A DNA stretch of 5,198 bases from Thermomicrobiales bacterium (GTDB lineage: Bacteria > Chloroflexota > Chloroflexia > Thermomicrobiales > UBA6265): contig JAUJMG010000018.1 in the NCBI GenBank assembly GCA_030446955.1, positions 18,762 to 23,959 on the forward strand. The letters run 5' to 3'. Both the position numbers and the translations under genes were made by a program. The stretch's first letter is position 1. Each line of letters opens with the position of its first letter. A model generated the notes under the pieces. It worked only from the letters and a program-made list of their open reading frames with translations. It ran no database searches and was not told the origin of the DNA. Below, piece by piece: positions 1-5,198 of this stretch.

Positions 1-906
1 TACAAATACACCTGGCTGCTCATCAGCCTCGCCTTGCTGGCGATCACCTTTCTCTTCGGCACCGAGATCAACGGGGCGCGGCTCTGGCTCACCATCGGGC
101 CCTTTCAAGCCCAGCCCTCGGAAATCGTCAAAATCACCCTCGTGATCTTCCTCGCTGGTTATCTCGAGGACAACCGTGATGTCCTCGCGGCGAGTTGGCA
201 GGTCGGCCGATTGCGCCTTCCACCGCTACCGTACCTGCTTCCAATGGGTCTCATGTGGGCCGCGTCCCTTATGGTCCTCGTCATCCTGAACGACCTCGGC
301 TCGGCCCTGCTCTTCTTTGGCATCTTTCTGGCCATGCTCTACGTCGCCAGTGGGCGTGCTCTCTACGTCGCCATCGGCCTGCTCTCCTTCGCGATCGCGT
401 CATGGGGCGCGTTTCAGGCGTTCGGGCGAATCGGCCTCCGGGTGCAAAACTGGCTCGATCCCTGGCAGGATCCCTTGGATGTGGGGTACCAACAGGTACA
501 GTCGGACTACGCTCTGGCCAGCGGACACCTCTTCGGTAGCGGGCTCGGGATGGGACGGCCCTGGTACATCCCGGAGGTGCAGACCGACTTCATCTTTTCG
601 GCCATTGGCGAGGAACTTGGCCTCCTCGGAACCGTCGCCGTGCTCGCGCTCTACTTTCTCCTCGTCATGCGGGGCTTCGCTATCGGGCTGCGAACACCGG
701 ACCGCTTCGCGCGCCTCACCGCCGTGGGGCTGGCGACGATTCTCGGCATCCAGACCGTCATCATCACGGGCGGTGTGATCCGTCTCATCCCGCTCACCGG
801 GATCACCTTGCCGTTTGTCTCCTATGGTGGAAGCTCGCTGCTCACGAACTTCCTCATCATTGGCCTGCTTCTCAATATCTCCGGATCACACCGCCGCCAG
901 GCCTAG
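1..906 (+). CDS. FtsW/RodA/SpoVE (SEDS) family peptidoglycan glycosyltransferase, 5'-truncated
   Basis: This is a multi-pass inner-membrane protein of the SEDS family, whose members polymerise lipid II into glycan strands with a partner class B penicillin-binding protein. The frame is open from base 1 to the TAG at 904-906, giving 301 residues. Family members are usually about 370-450 residues, so the N-terminus lies outside the window; the TTG at base 34 is internal, not a start. Counting residues from base 1, visible signatures are NGARLW (24-29) with QPSE (38-41), NDLGS near 95-101, the GYQQVQS/SGHLFGSGLGMG loop at about 163-185, TDFIF with Asp196 (the position of the catalytic Asp in RodA) followed by GEELG (203-207), and PLTGITLPFVSYGGSS (264-279). 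About seven or eight hydrophobic segments can be seen. The next gene, 52 bases downstream, is the expected PBP partner. RodA (elongation) and FtsW (division) cannot be told apart from this fragment; pairing with a PbpA-like PBP leans towards RodA. Confidence 0.95.
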   Translation, partial: YKYTWLLISLALLAITFLFGTEINGARLWLTIGPFQAQPSEIVKITLVIFLAGYLEDNRDVLAASWQVGRLRLPPLPYLLPMGLMWAASLMVLVILNDLGSALLFFGIFLAMLYVASGRALYVAIGLLSFAIASWGAFQAFGRIGLRVQNWLDPWQDPLDVGYQQVQSDYALASGHLFGSGLGMGRPWYIPEVQTDFIFSAIGEELGLLGTVAVLALYFLLVMRGFAIGLRTPDRFARLTAVGLATILGIQTVIITGGVIRLIPLTGITLPFVSYGGSSLLTNFLIIGLLLNISGSHRRQA

Positions 907-942
907 CCCTTCTTGCAGTCCACGTGGACGCTCTGGCCCTTC

Positions 943-948
943 GGAGGA
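943..948 (+). promoter_or_regulatory. Ribosome binding site of the penicillin-binding protein
   Basis: GGAGGA lies 10 bases before the ATG at 959 and matches the anti-Shine-Dalgarno core well. It decides the start: the reading frame is open further upstream, back into the preceding gene (815), but there is no ATG, GTG or TTG in frame between the upstream stop at 904-906 and 959. Confidence 0.8.
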
Positions 949-958
949 ACCCGCTGTC

Positions 959-2608
959 ATGCCAACCGCAATCCGTGCCGCGGCTCTTTCCCTCTTCCTT
1001 GCGGCTGTCGTGCTTGGACTCGGCTTGAGCGGCGGGATCAGTGACGCGCGCTGGCTCGGGATTCTCGGTGCAGCCTGGCTCATGCTGCTGGTTGGCTTCT
1101 GGCCGCGGCTGCCCTCGACGCTCCCTCAGTTCAACCGGACAGTCGTGCGCACCGCCGTCGTCCTAACCACGGTCTTTGCCATCTTGAGTGTCCAACTGGT
1201 GCGCATTCAAATCGTTCAAGGGGATGTCACGGAACGACGAGTCGCCCGCGCTCCGAACGGCGACTCCCTCGCGAATCCTCGGCTACAGAACGAAAGCTTG
1301 AGCATTAGGCGCGGTCGCGTCTTTGACCGCAACGGTGTCCTGATCGCCGATACCGTGAAACAAGGCGATATCTGGGCACGGGTGTACCCCGAGCCTGAGT
1401 CTGCCTACCTGGTCGGCTACTACTCGCCCCTTCGGTACGGCAACGCGGGTCTCGAAGCGAGCTTCGACGACGAGCTGTCTGGCCGGTCGGCGAATAATCC
1501 CTTCCTGCGGTGGGAAAACAACCTGCTCCACCGTCCACAGACCGGCGTGGATCTGCAGCTTACCCTCGACGCGGATCTCCAGCGATACGCCCATGAGCTG
1601 CTCGAAGGGCGCCCGGGTGCGGTGGTGCTGCTCGAGGTGGAGACGGGAGCGGTTCTCACCATGGCCAGCAACCCTCATTACGATCCCAACCGCTTATTCA
1701 CGGGAAATCCCTCCGACGCCGAAGCTGCGGGAGGATATTGGGAACGTTTAATCTCCGATGAGGCTGCTCCTCTGGTTCTCCGGGCTACAGACGGCTTGTT
1801 TTCCCCTGGCTCGACGTTCAAGACGGTCACGGCTGCAGCTGCGGTCGACTCGGGCCTGGCCAGCCCTTCCTCAACCTACGAGGATGACGGCGCTCTCGTG
1901 ATCGAGGGGCACACCATTCCAGAGTACAACCGGCCGGACGACACCATCGAGACGTGGACCCTCAGCGACGGGCTTGCCTGGTCCCTCAATGTGGTGCTCG
2001 CTAGAGTGGGTCTCCAGCTAGGACCGGACCGGCTACAGGACTACGCGGTTCGTTTTGGATTCGGTGAGGAGATTCCGTTCGACCTGCCCGTGGCTCGCAG
2101 TCAACTCGCCTCGACCCCCGAGTTTCTCGATTCCCGGCCAGCCCTGGCGGACACTGCATTCGGCCAGGGTCAGATCCTGGCGAGCCCTCTTCACATGGCT
2201 CTTGTCGCGGCAGGGATCGCCAACGACGGCGTCATCATGCAACCTTATTTGGTCTCTGGGACGCGCGATGTGGAAGGGGTGTTGAAGCGCGAAACCGAGC
2301 CTGCGGTGTGGCGGCGCCCCATCGGTGCCGAAAGCGCCGACCAAGTGCAGGACATGATGGTCAACGCCGTCGAGAACGGGTACGCCGCGGGTGCGCAAAT
2401 TGAAGGCTTGGTGGTAGGTGGGAAGACAGGGACCGCTGAAGTCGGCGACGGTGAGCCTCATGCCTGGTTCATCGCGTTCGTCGGTGACCCGGAGCCACGG
2501 TACGCCGTCGCGGTGGTCCTTGAACATGGTGGCGTGGGCCTCGGGGACTCGCTCGCCATTGCCCGGGAGATGCTCGCGGCGGCCATGGCTGGAGAGGCAA
2601 CAAGCTAA
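959..2608 (+). CDS. pbpA: Class B penicillin-binding protein (PbpA/FtsI-type peptidoglycan D,D-transpeptidase)
   Basis: This 549-residue membrane-anchored enzyme cross-links peptidoglycan stem peptides on the outer face of the membrane and is the natural partner of the SEDS polymerase encoded just upstream. Three hydrophobic stretches occupy about residues 7-24, 32-48 and 62-81. The PBP dimerisation-type domain follows, with RRGRVFDRNG at 117-126 and then a tyrosine-rich GYYSPLRYGNAGLE segment typical of actinobacterial PbpA. The transpeptidase domain runs from about 245 to 540. It carries all three active-site motifs: STFK with nucleophile Ser285 and Lys288, SLN at Ser342-Asn344, and KTGT at 489-492. 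The GQGQILASPLHMA segment between the last two motifs is also standard for the class. The start is chosen on its ribosome binding site and on the upstream stop. The protein is longer at the N-terminus than single-anchor PbpA/FtsI proteins, because of the two extra hydrophobic segments. The symbol follows the PbpA-like middle region and could instead be ftsI in a given annotation scheme. Confidence 0.95.
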   Translation: MPTAIRAAALSLFLAAVVLGLGLSGGISDARWLGILGAAWLMLLVGFWPRLPSTLPQFNRTVVRTAVVLTTVFAILSVQLVRIQIVQGDVTERRVARAPNGDSLANPRLQNESLSIRRGRVFDRNGVLIADTVKQGDIWARVYPEPESAYLVGYYSPLRYGNAGLEASFDDELSGRSANNPFLRWENNLLHRPQTGVDLQLTLDADLQRYAHELLEGRPGAVVLLEVETGAVLTMASNPHYDPNRLFTGNPSDAEAAGGYWERLISDEAAPLVLRATDGLFSPGSTFKTVTAAAAVDSGLASPSSTYEDDGALVIEGHTIPEYNRPDDTIETWTLSDGLAWSLNVVLARVGLQLGPDRLQDYAVRFGFGEEIPFDLPVARSQLASTPEFLDSRPALADTAFGQGQILASPLHMALVAAGIANDGVIMQPYLVSGTRDVEGVLKRETEPAVWRRPIGAESADQVQDMMVNAVENGYAAGAQIEGLVVGGKTGTAEVGDGEPHAWFIAFVGDPEPRYAVAVVLEHGGVGLGDSLAIAREMLAAAMAGEATS

Positions 2609-2719
2609 CGTTAGGCGGGCGGATCGTTTCCTCATAAGATGGTCGAAAAAGGGTGAACGGACGCACTGGTTGACCACATCTGCCGCTGACAGGTTCGTCA
2701 AAAAATGGTAGAATGAGGC
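2609..2719 (+). other. Intergenic gap between the transpeptidase and the metallopeptidase
   Basis: This 111-base gap contains no gene. The last half holds a strong promoter (listed separately). No convincing hairpin-plus-T-tract terminator for the upstream cell-wall unit was seen. The only symmetry noticed is a short TAACGTTA palindrome overlapping the transpeptidase stop codon (2606-2613) and a weak 5-base TGGTC/GACCA pair with a long loop. Confidence 0.6.
2686..2714 (+). promoter_or_regulatory. Sigma70/SigA-type promoter of the metallopeptidase gene, predicted leaderless
   Basis: The -35 element is CTGACA (2686-2691), five of six matches to TTGACA. The spacer is exactly 17 bases and includes a run of six A (2700-2705). 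The -10 element is TAGAAT (2709-2714), five of six matches to TATAAT, and is preceded by TGG, forming an extended -10 (TGnTAnnnT). Transcription would be expected to begin about 6-7 bases after the -10, at 2720-2722, on the ATG of the metallopeptidase. There is no Shine-Dalgarno site at a workable distance from that ATG; the GAGG at 2715-2718 is only one base away. The promoter therefore probably makes a leaderless mRNA. The elements are seen directly; the start site is inferred. Confidence 0.75.
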
Positions 2720-3118
2720 ATGTCGGAACGGATCCGTGGTCGCGTCGAGACAGCTCGGCGGCGCCAATTTGAGCGCCTCGTCCAGCGGGCCCTAGACGAC
2801 CTGCCAGACGACATCCTGGCGATGCTCGACAACGTGGACGTGGTAATCGAGGACGAGCCGGAAAACACCCTTCGAGCGGATGGGCTACCACCGGATGAGG
2901 AACTGTTTGGCCTCTACCAAGGTGTTCCTCGGACCGAGCGAGATGCCGGCTACTCGATGGTCCTGCCAGACAAGATCACGTTGTACCGGGGCCCACTCGA
3001 ACGATCCTGCCGGTCCCGTGCTGATCTGGCTCGCGAAGTCCGTGTGACGGTGGTTCACGAACTCGGGCACCACTTCGGGCTGGACGAGGACCGGCTTGAA
3101 GCGCTTGGATGGGCGTGA
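2720..3118 (+). CDS. Zincin-like metallopeptidase family protein (PF06262/DUF1025 type)
   Basis: This 132-residue protein has no signal peptide or membrane segment and should be cytoplasmic. It matches the small zincin-like family common in Actinobacteria and Chloroflexota, whose substrate is, to my knowledge, not established. The domain begins at about Phe17 (FERLV), followed by an acidic DVVIEDEP segment (40-47), GLYQGVP (64-70), the ITLYRGPL strand (86-93) and, near the C-terminus, the zinc site HELGHHFGLDE (113-123). There His113 and His117 are likely zinc ligands, Glu114 the catalytic base, and Asp122 or Glu123 a candidate third ligand. The protein ends almost directly after the motif, at LEALGWA, as is normal for this family. 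The first 16 residues form an Arg-rich tail (six Arg) ahead of the domain. The start ATG has no Shine-Dalgarno site but sits six bases after a good -10 element, so translation is probably leaderless. Proteolytic activity is inferred from the motif only. Confidence 0.9.
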   Translation: MSERIRGRVETARRRQFERLVQRALDDLPDDILAMLDNVDVVIEDEPENTLRADGLPPDEELFGLYQGVPRTERDAGYSMVLPDKITLYRGPLERSCRSRADLAREVRVTVVHELGHHFGLDEDRLEALGWA

Positions 3119-3168
3119 ACTGGAAAGCAAGGCGGGAGACGCGTGCACGGAAAGAGCCAGGTCGATGA

Positions 3169-3372
3169 GGGAAACGGGGTAGGACGCGGCCTCGCTTCCC
3201 TGACACCGATATCCATAAGCATCTCTATGAGACGATCCTCCTGCTTGCACATCGTGTCGTTGCTATGAGCCATCCCCACATTGACTGCCACGCCGAGGCG
3301 ACGAGCCAGACCATCTGCAGCCTTGTTCGTCTCCACCTGCGAAACCGCGGCAGGCGCTACGTCGTCTGTTGA
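3169..3372. pseudogene. Possible gene remnant: coding-like stretch open on both strands, no usable start
   Basis: On the plus strand the frame is open for 67 codons between TGA at 3166-3168 and TGA at 3370-3372. By hand count over codons 3181-3369 the positional GC is about 63, 44 and 70 percent at codon positions 1, 2 and 3, a pattern like real genes of this genome. It has no ATG, GTG or TTG before an internal ATG at 3265, and no ribosome binding site. On the minus strand the codon boundaries coincide, so the same bases also read as an open, Ala/Asp/Glu-rich peptide (GTG at 3336 downward) with G-rich first codon positions, again without a ribosome binding site. Downstream of about 3190 that minus-strand reading turns Pro/Ser/Arg-rich and overlaps the metallopeptidase gene in antisense. 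I recognise neither product. A decayed gene on either strand, or chance, would explain this. Confidence 0.25.
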
Positions 3373-3399
3373 GCACTCAGCCTCTCGTGGCCGCCCCAG

Positions 3400-3415
3400 C
3401 CGGGGTCATGCCCGG
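3400..3415 (+). terminator. Weak GC hairpin before gyrB
   Basis: CCGGG (3400-3404) pairs with CCCGG (3411-3415) across a six-base loop. There is no following T-run, so it is not a typical intrinsic terminator. It could be a weak terminator for transcripts from the metallopeptidase promoter, a gyrB leader structure, or chance in GC-rich DNA. Confidence 0.2.
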
Positions 3416-3454
3416 TCCTGACCTGAATCACCCAGCATCCCGCCACTACAGAGA

Positions 3455-3461
3455 AAAGGAG
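3455..3461 (+). promoter_or_regulatory. Ribosome binding site of gyrB
   Basis: AAAGGAG lies 10 bases before the ATG at 3472, a strong match at a normal distance. It fixes the gyrB start and contrasts with the lack of such a site at the metallopeptidase. Confidence 0.85.
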
Positions 3462-3471
3462 CACGATCTCG

Positions 3472-5198
3472 ATGGCTGTCACTGCCAAAACCACGCCAGT
3501 GAGTTACGACGCGAGCAACATCCAGGTGCTGGAGGGGCTTGAGGCTGTGCGCCGGCGCCCCGGAATGTACATTGGCAGCACCGACCAACGGGGGCTGCAC
3601 CATCTCGTTCGAGAGATCGTCGATAACTCCGTCGATGAGGCGCTGGGCGGCCACTGCAACGCGATTGTCGCCCGGATTGGCGCCGACAACGTCGTTACGG
3701 TGTCCGACAACGGGCGTGGCATTCCCGTGGACAAGCACTCAAAGATGAACACGTCTGCCCTCGAGGTGATCATGACGGTGCTCCACGCCGGCGGGAAGTT
3801 CGGCGGCGGAGGCTACAAGGTATCCGGCGGGCTCCACGGGGTTGGCGCTTCGGTGGTTAACGCGCTCTCTGAGTGGTGCCGGGTCGAGGTCAAGCGAGCT
3901 GGGAAGCTGTACCGCCAGGAGTACCGGCGCGGCAAACCGGCCGGACCGGTCAAGCTGGTTGGCAAAGTTGATCCGGATGACCACGGCACGACGACTTCAT
4001 TCCTCGCTGATACGGACATTTTCGTTGGCGGCCACGACTACAGCTACGACGCGCTCGTCCAGTGGTTCCGGGAGACGGCCTACCTGACGAAGGGTCTCCG
4101 TCTCACCTTGATTGACGACCGCGCCGACAAGGAAGCGACGTTCTACTTCGAAGGCGGAATCGTCTCCTTCGTCCGCCACCTGAACCGCAACCGCACGGCG
4201 GTCCATGAGCGTCCCTTTTATGTCCAGCGGGAAACGCCGGCCTGCATGGTCGAGGTTGCCCTGCAATACAACGACAGCTACGGCGAGTCGACCCACACCT
4301 TCGCCAACAACATCAACACCATCGACGGTGGGACCCATCTGTCAGGCTTCAAGTCTGCGTTGACCCGCACGATCAATGACTACGCGAAGCGGAACGGTTT
4401 CCTCAAGGGCGACGAAACCCTATCGGGTGAGGATGTTCGCGAGGGTCTGACGGCCATTGTTTCCGTCAAGCTGGGTGAGCCGCAGTTTGAAGGGCAAACC
4501 AAGGGCAAGCTTGGCAACGCAGAAGTCGCCGGGGCTGTGCAGGCGGTCGTCAATGAGGGTTTAGGCGCGTTCCTGGAGGAAAATCCCCAGGTTGCCAAGC
4601 GCGTGATTGAGAAGTGTCTGAATGCGGCCCGTGCACGGGAAGCTGCCCGGAAGGCGCGCGAACTCGTCCAGCGCAAGGGCGGGCTGGACAGCTTTAGCTT
4701 GCCCGGCAAGCTCGCGGACTGCTCGGAGCGAGATCCGGCTCGCGCCGAGCTGTACATCGTCGAGGGCGATTCGGCCGGCGGCTCCGCCAAGCAGGGGCGT
4801 GATCGACGGTTCCAAGCCATCCTCCCGCTTCGGGGCAAGATCTTGAACGTGGAGAAGGCACGCCTGGACAAGATGCTTCAGAACAACGAGATCCGGACAC
4901 TCATCACGGCGCTGGGAACATCGGTTGGGGAGCAGTTCGATGTTTCGAAGCTGCGCTACCACCGCGTCATCATCATGACGGATGCCGACGTTGACGGCGC
5001 TCACATCCGAACCTTGTTGCTCACCTTCTTCTTCCGGCATCTGGAGCCGCTCATCCTGGACGGCCGCGTCTTCATCGCGCAGCCGCCTCTCTACCGCATC
5101 AAGGCCGGGAAAGAGGAGGCGTGGGTCTACAACGAGGAGCAGCGCGAGGCAGCCATGAAGCGGCTCGGCGAGAAGGCCGAGGTGCAGCGCTACAAGGG
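3472..5198 (+). CDS. gyrB: DNA gyrase subunit B (ATPase/TOPRIM subunit), 3'-truncated
   Basis: GyrB pairs with GyrA to form the A2B2 type II topoisomerase that introduces negative supercoils using ATP. The frame is open without a stop from the ATG at 3472 to the window end, giving 575 full codons; about 60-70 residues are missing compared with B. subtilis GyrB (about 640). The GHKL ATPase domain has RRPGMYIGS (28-36), catalytic Glu48 and Mg-binding Asn52 in REIVDNSVDEAL, DNGRGIP with Asp79, and the ATP lid GGLHGVG (119-125). The transducer has the QTK loop with Lys344. The TOPRIM domain has EGDSAGG with Glu431, PLRGKILNVE (452-461) and the metal-binding DADVD at Asp504/506/508. Arg142 aligns with the coumarin-contact Arg136 of E. 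coli. MTDADVDGAHIRTLLLTFFFR and the TLITALG segment favour GyrB over ParE. The large E. coli-type insertion after TOPRIM is absent: the sequence passes quickly from IAQPPLYRI to the QRYKG at the window end. Confidence 0.98.
   Translation, partial: MAVTAKTTPVSYDASNIQVLEGLEAVRRRPGMYIGSTDQRGLHHLVREIVDNSVDEALGGHCNAIVARIGADNVVTVSDNGRGIPVDKHSKMNTSALEVIMTVLHAGGKFGGGGYKVSGGLHGVGASVVNALSEWCRVEVKRAGKLYRQEYRRGKPAGPVKLVGKVDPDDHGTTTSFLADTDIFVGGHDYSYDALVQWFRETAYLTKGLRLTLIDDRADKEATFYFEGGIVSFVRHLNRNRTAVHERPFYVQRETPACMVEVALQYNDSYGESTHTFANNINTIDGGTHLSGFKSALTRTINDYAKRNGFLKGDETLSGEDVREGLTAIVSVKLGEPQFEGQTKGKLGNAEVAGAVQAVVNEGLGAFLEENPQVAKRVIEKCLNAARAREAARKARELVQRKGGLDSFSLPGKLADCSERDPARAELYIVEGDSAGGSAKQGRDRRFQAILPLRGKILNVEKARLDKMLQNNEIRTLITALGTSVGEQFDVSKLRYHRVIIMTDADVDGAHIRTLLLTFFFRHLEPLILDGRVFIAQPPLYRIKAGKEEAWVYNEEQREAAMKRLGEKAEVQRYK

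Larger units (their letters stand above)
3119..3471 (+). other. 353-base intergenic region before gyrB
   Basis: No confident gene, RNA or regulatory site was found here. Contents are a coding-like stretch without a start (3169-3372, listed separately), a short GC hairpin (3400-3415) and the gyrB ribosome binding site near the end. A CTGACA at 3200-3205 lacks a matching -10 at 16-18 bases, and no good -10 was seen near gyrB, so the gyrB promoter is not identified. No DnaA box of the TTWTNCACA type was seen. Confidence 0.6.

Noticed and set aside
195..778. Alternative-frame plus-strand open frames inside the rodA/ftsW-like gene
   Set aside because: The Arg/Ser/Pro-rich translations are frame shadows of a gene whose own frame carries every conserved SEDS motif.
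815..958. Earlier start for the transpeptidase inside the rodA/ftsW-like gene
   Set aside because: It would add 48 residues of Ser/Pro/Arg-rich sequence overlapping the conserved SYGGSS end of the upstream gene. The ATG at 959 has a proper ribosome binding site and begins the hydrophobic segment.
2033..2767. Long minus-strand open frame (244 codons) opposite the end of the transpeptidase gene
   Set aside because: It lies antisense to the region encoding the SLN and KTG motifs and crosses the intergenic promoter. The peptide has no recognisable family and is explained by GC-rich codon bias on the plus strand.
3200..3231. CTGACA (3200-3205) with TATGAG (3226-3231) as a gyrB promoter
   Set aside because: The spacer is 20 bases, and at the ideal 17-base spacing the hexamer CTCTAT matches the -10 consensus at only two positions.
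3143..3268. Small plus-strand frame from GTG 3143 to TGA 3266-3268
   Set aside because: It has about 41 codons, the purine-rich site ends only four bases before the GTG, and its peptide shows no gene-like codon pattern.
4380..5040. Minus-strand open frames (159-163 codons) opposite gyrB
   Set aside because: They are antisense to the conserved transducer and TOPRIM regions of GyrB, have low-complexity Arg/Ser/Ala content, and overlap each other in different frames.

Overview
The window is about 5.2 kb of GC-rich bacterial chromosome with four protein genes, all on the plus strand. In order they are a 5'-truncated FtsW/RodA-family peptidoglycan glycosyltransferase, a class B penicillin-binding transpeptidase, a small zincin-like metallopeptidase of the PF06262 type, and a 3'-truncated DNA gyrase subunit B. 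No RNA gene, mobile element, CRISPR array or long repeat was found.

Organism: base composition, a PbpA-like transpeptidase paired directly with a RodA/FtsW protein, the PF06262 metallopeptidase, and a GyrB without the large C-terminal insertion of Proteobacteria together suggest Chloroflexota (perhaps a Thermomicrobia-like lineage) or, second choice, Actinobacteria. This is inferred from protein style alone, without a database search.

Layout: bases 1-906 hold the end of the rodA/ftsW-like gene. After a 52-base gap with a good ribosome binding site, the transpeptidase occupies 959-2608; the two form one cell-wall unit, the polymerase making glycan strands and its partner cross-linking them. 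A 111-base gap (2609-2719) ends in a near-consensus sigma70-type promoter whose predicted start site falls on the ATG of the metallopeptidase (2720-3118), so that gene is probably transcribed separately as a leaderless mRNA. Bases 3119-3471 have no convincing gene, but include a 204-base stretch (3169-3372) with coding-like codon structure on both strands and no usable start, possibly a gene remnant. gyrB starts at 3472 behind a clear AAAGGAG site and stays open to the window end.

The genes are mostly conserved housekeeping functions. The points most worth a second look are the leaderless promoter of the metallopeptidase, the extra hydrophobic N-terminus of the transpeptidase, the unexplained 353-base gap before gyrB, and the placement of a cell-wall synthase pair next to gyrB, which recalls the actinobacterial origin-proximal rodA-pbpA cluster but without its kinase genes in view.
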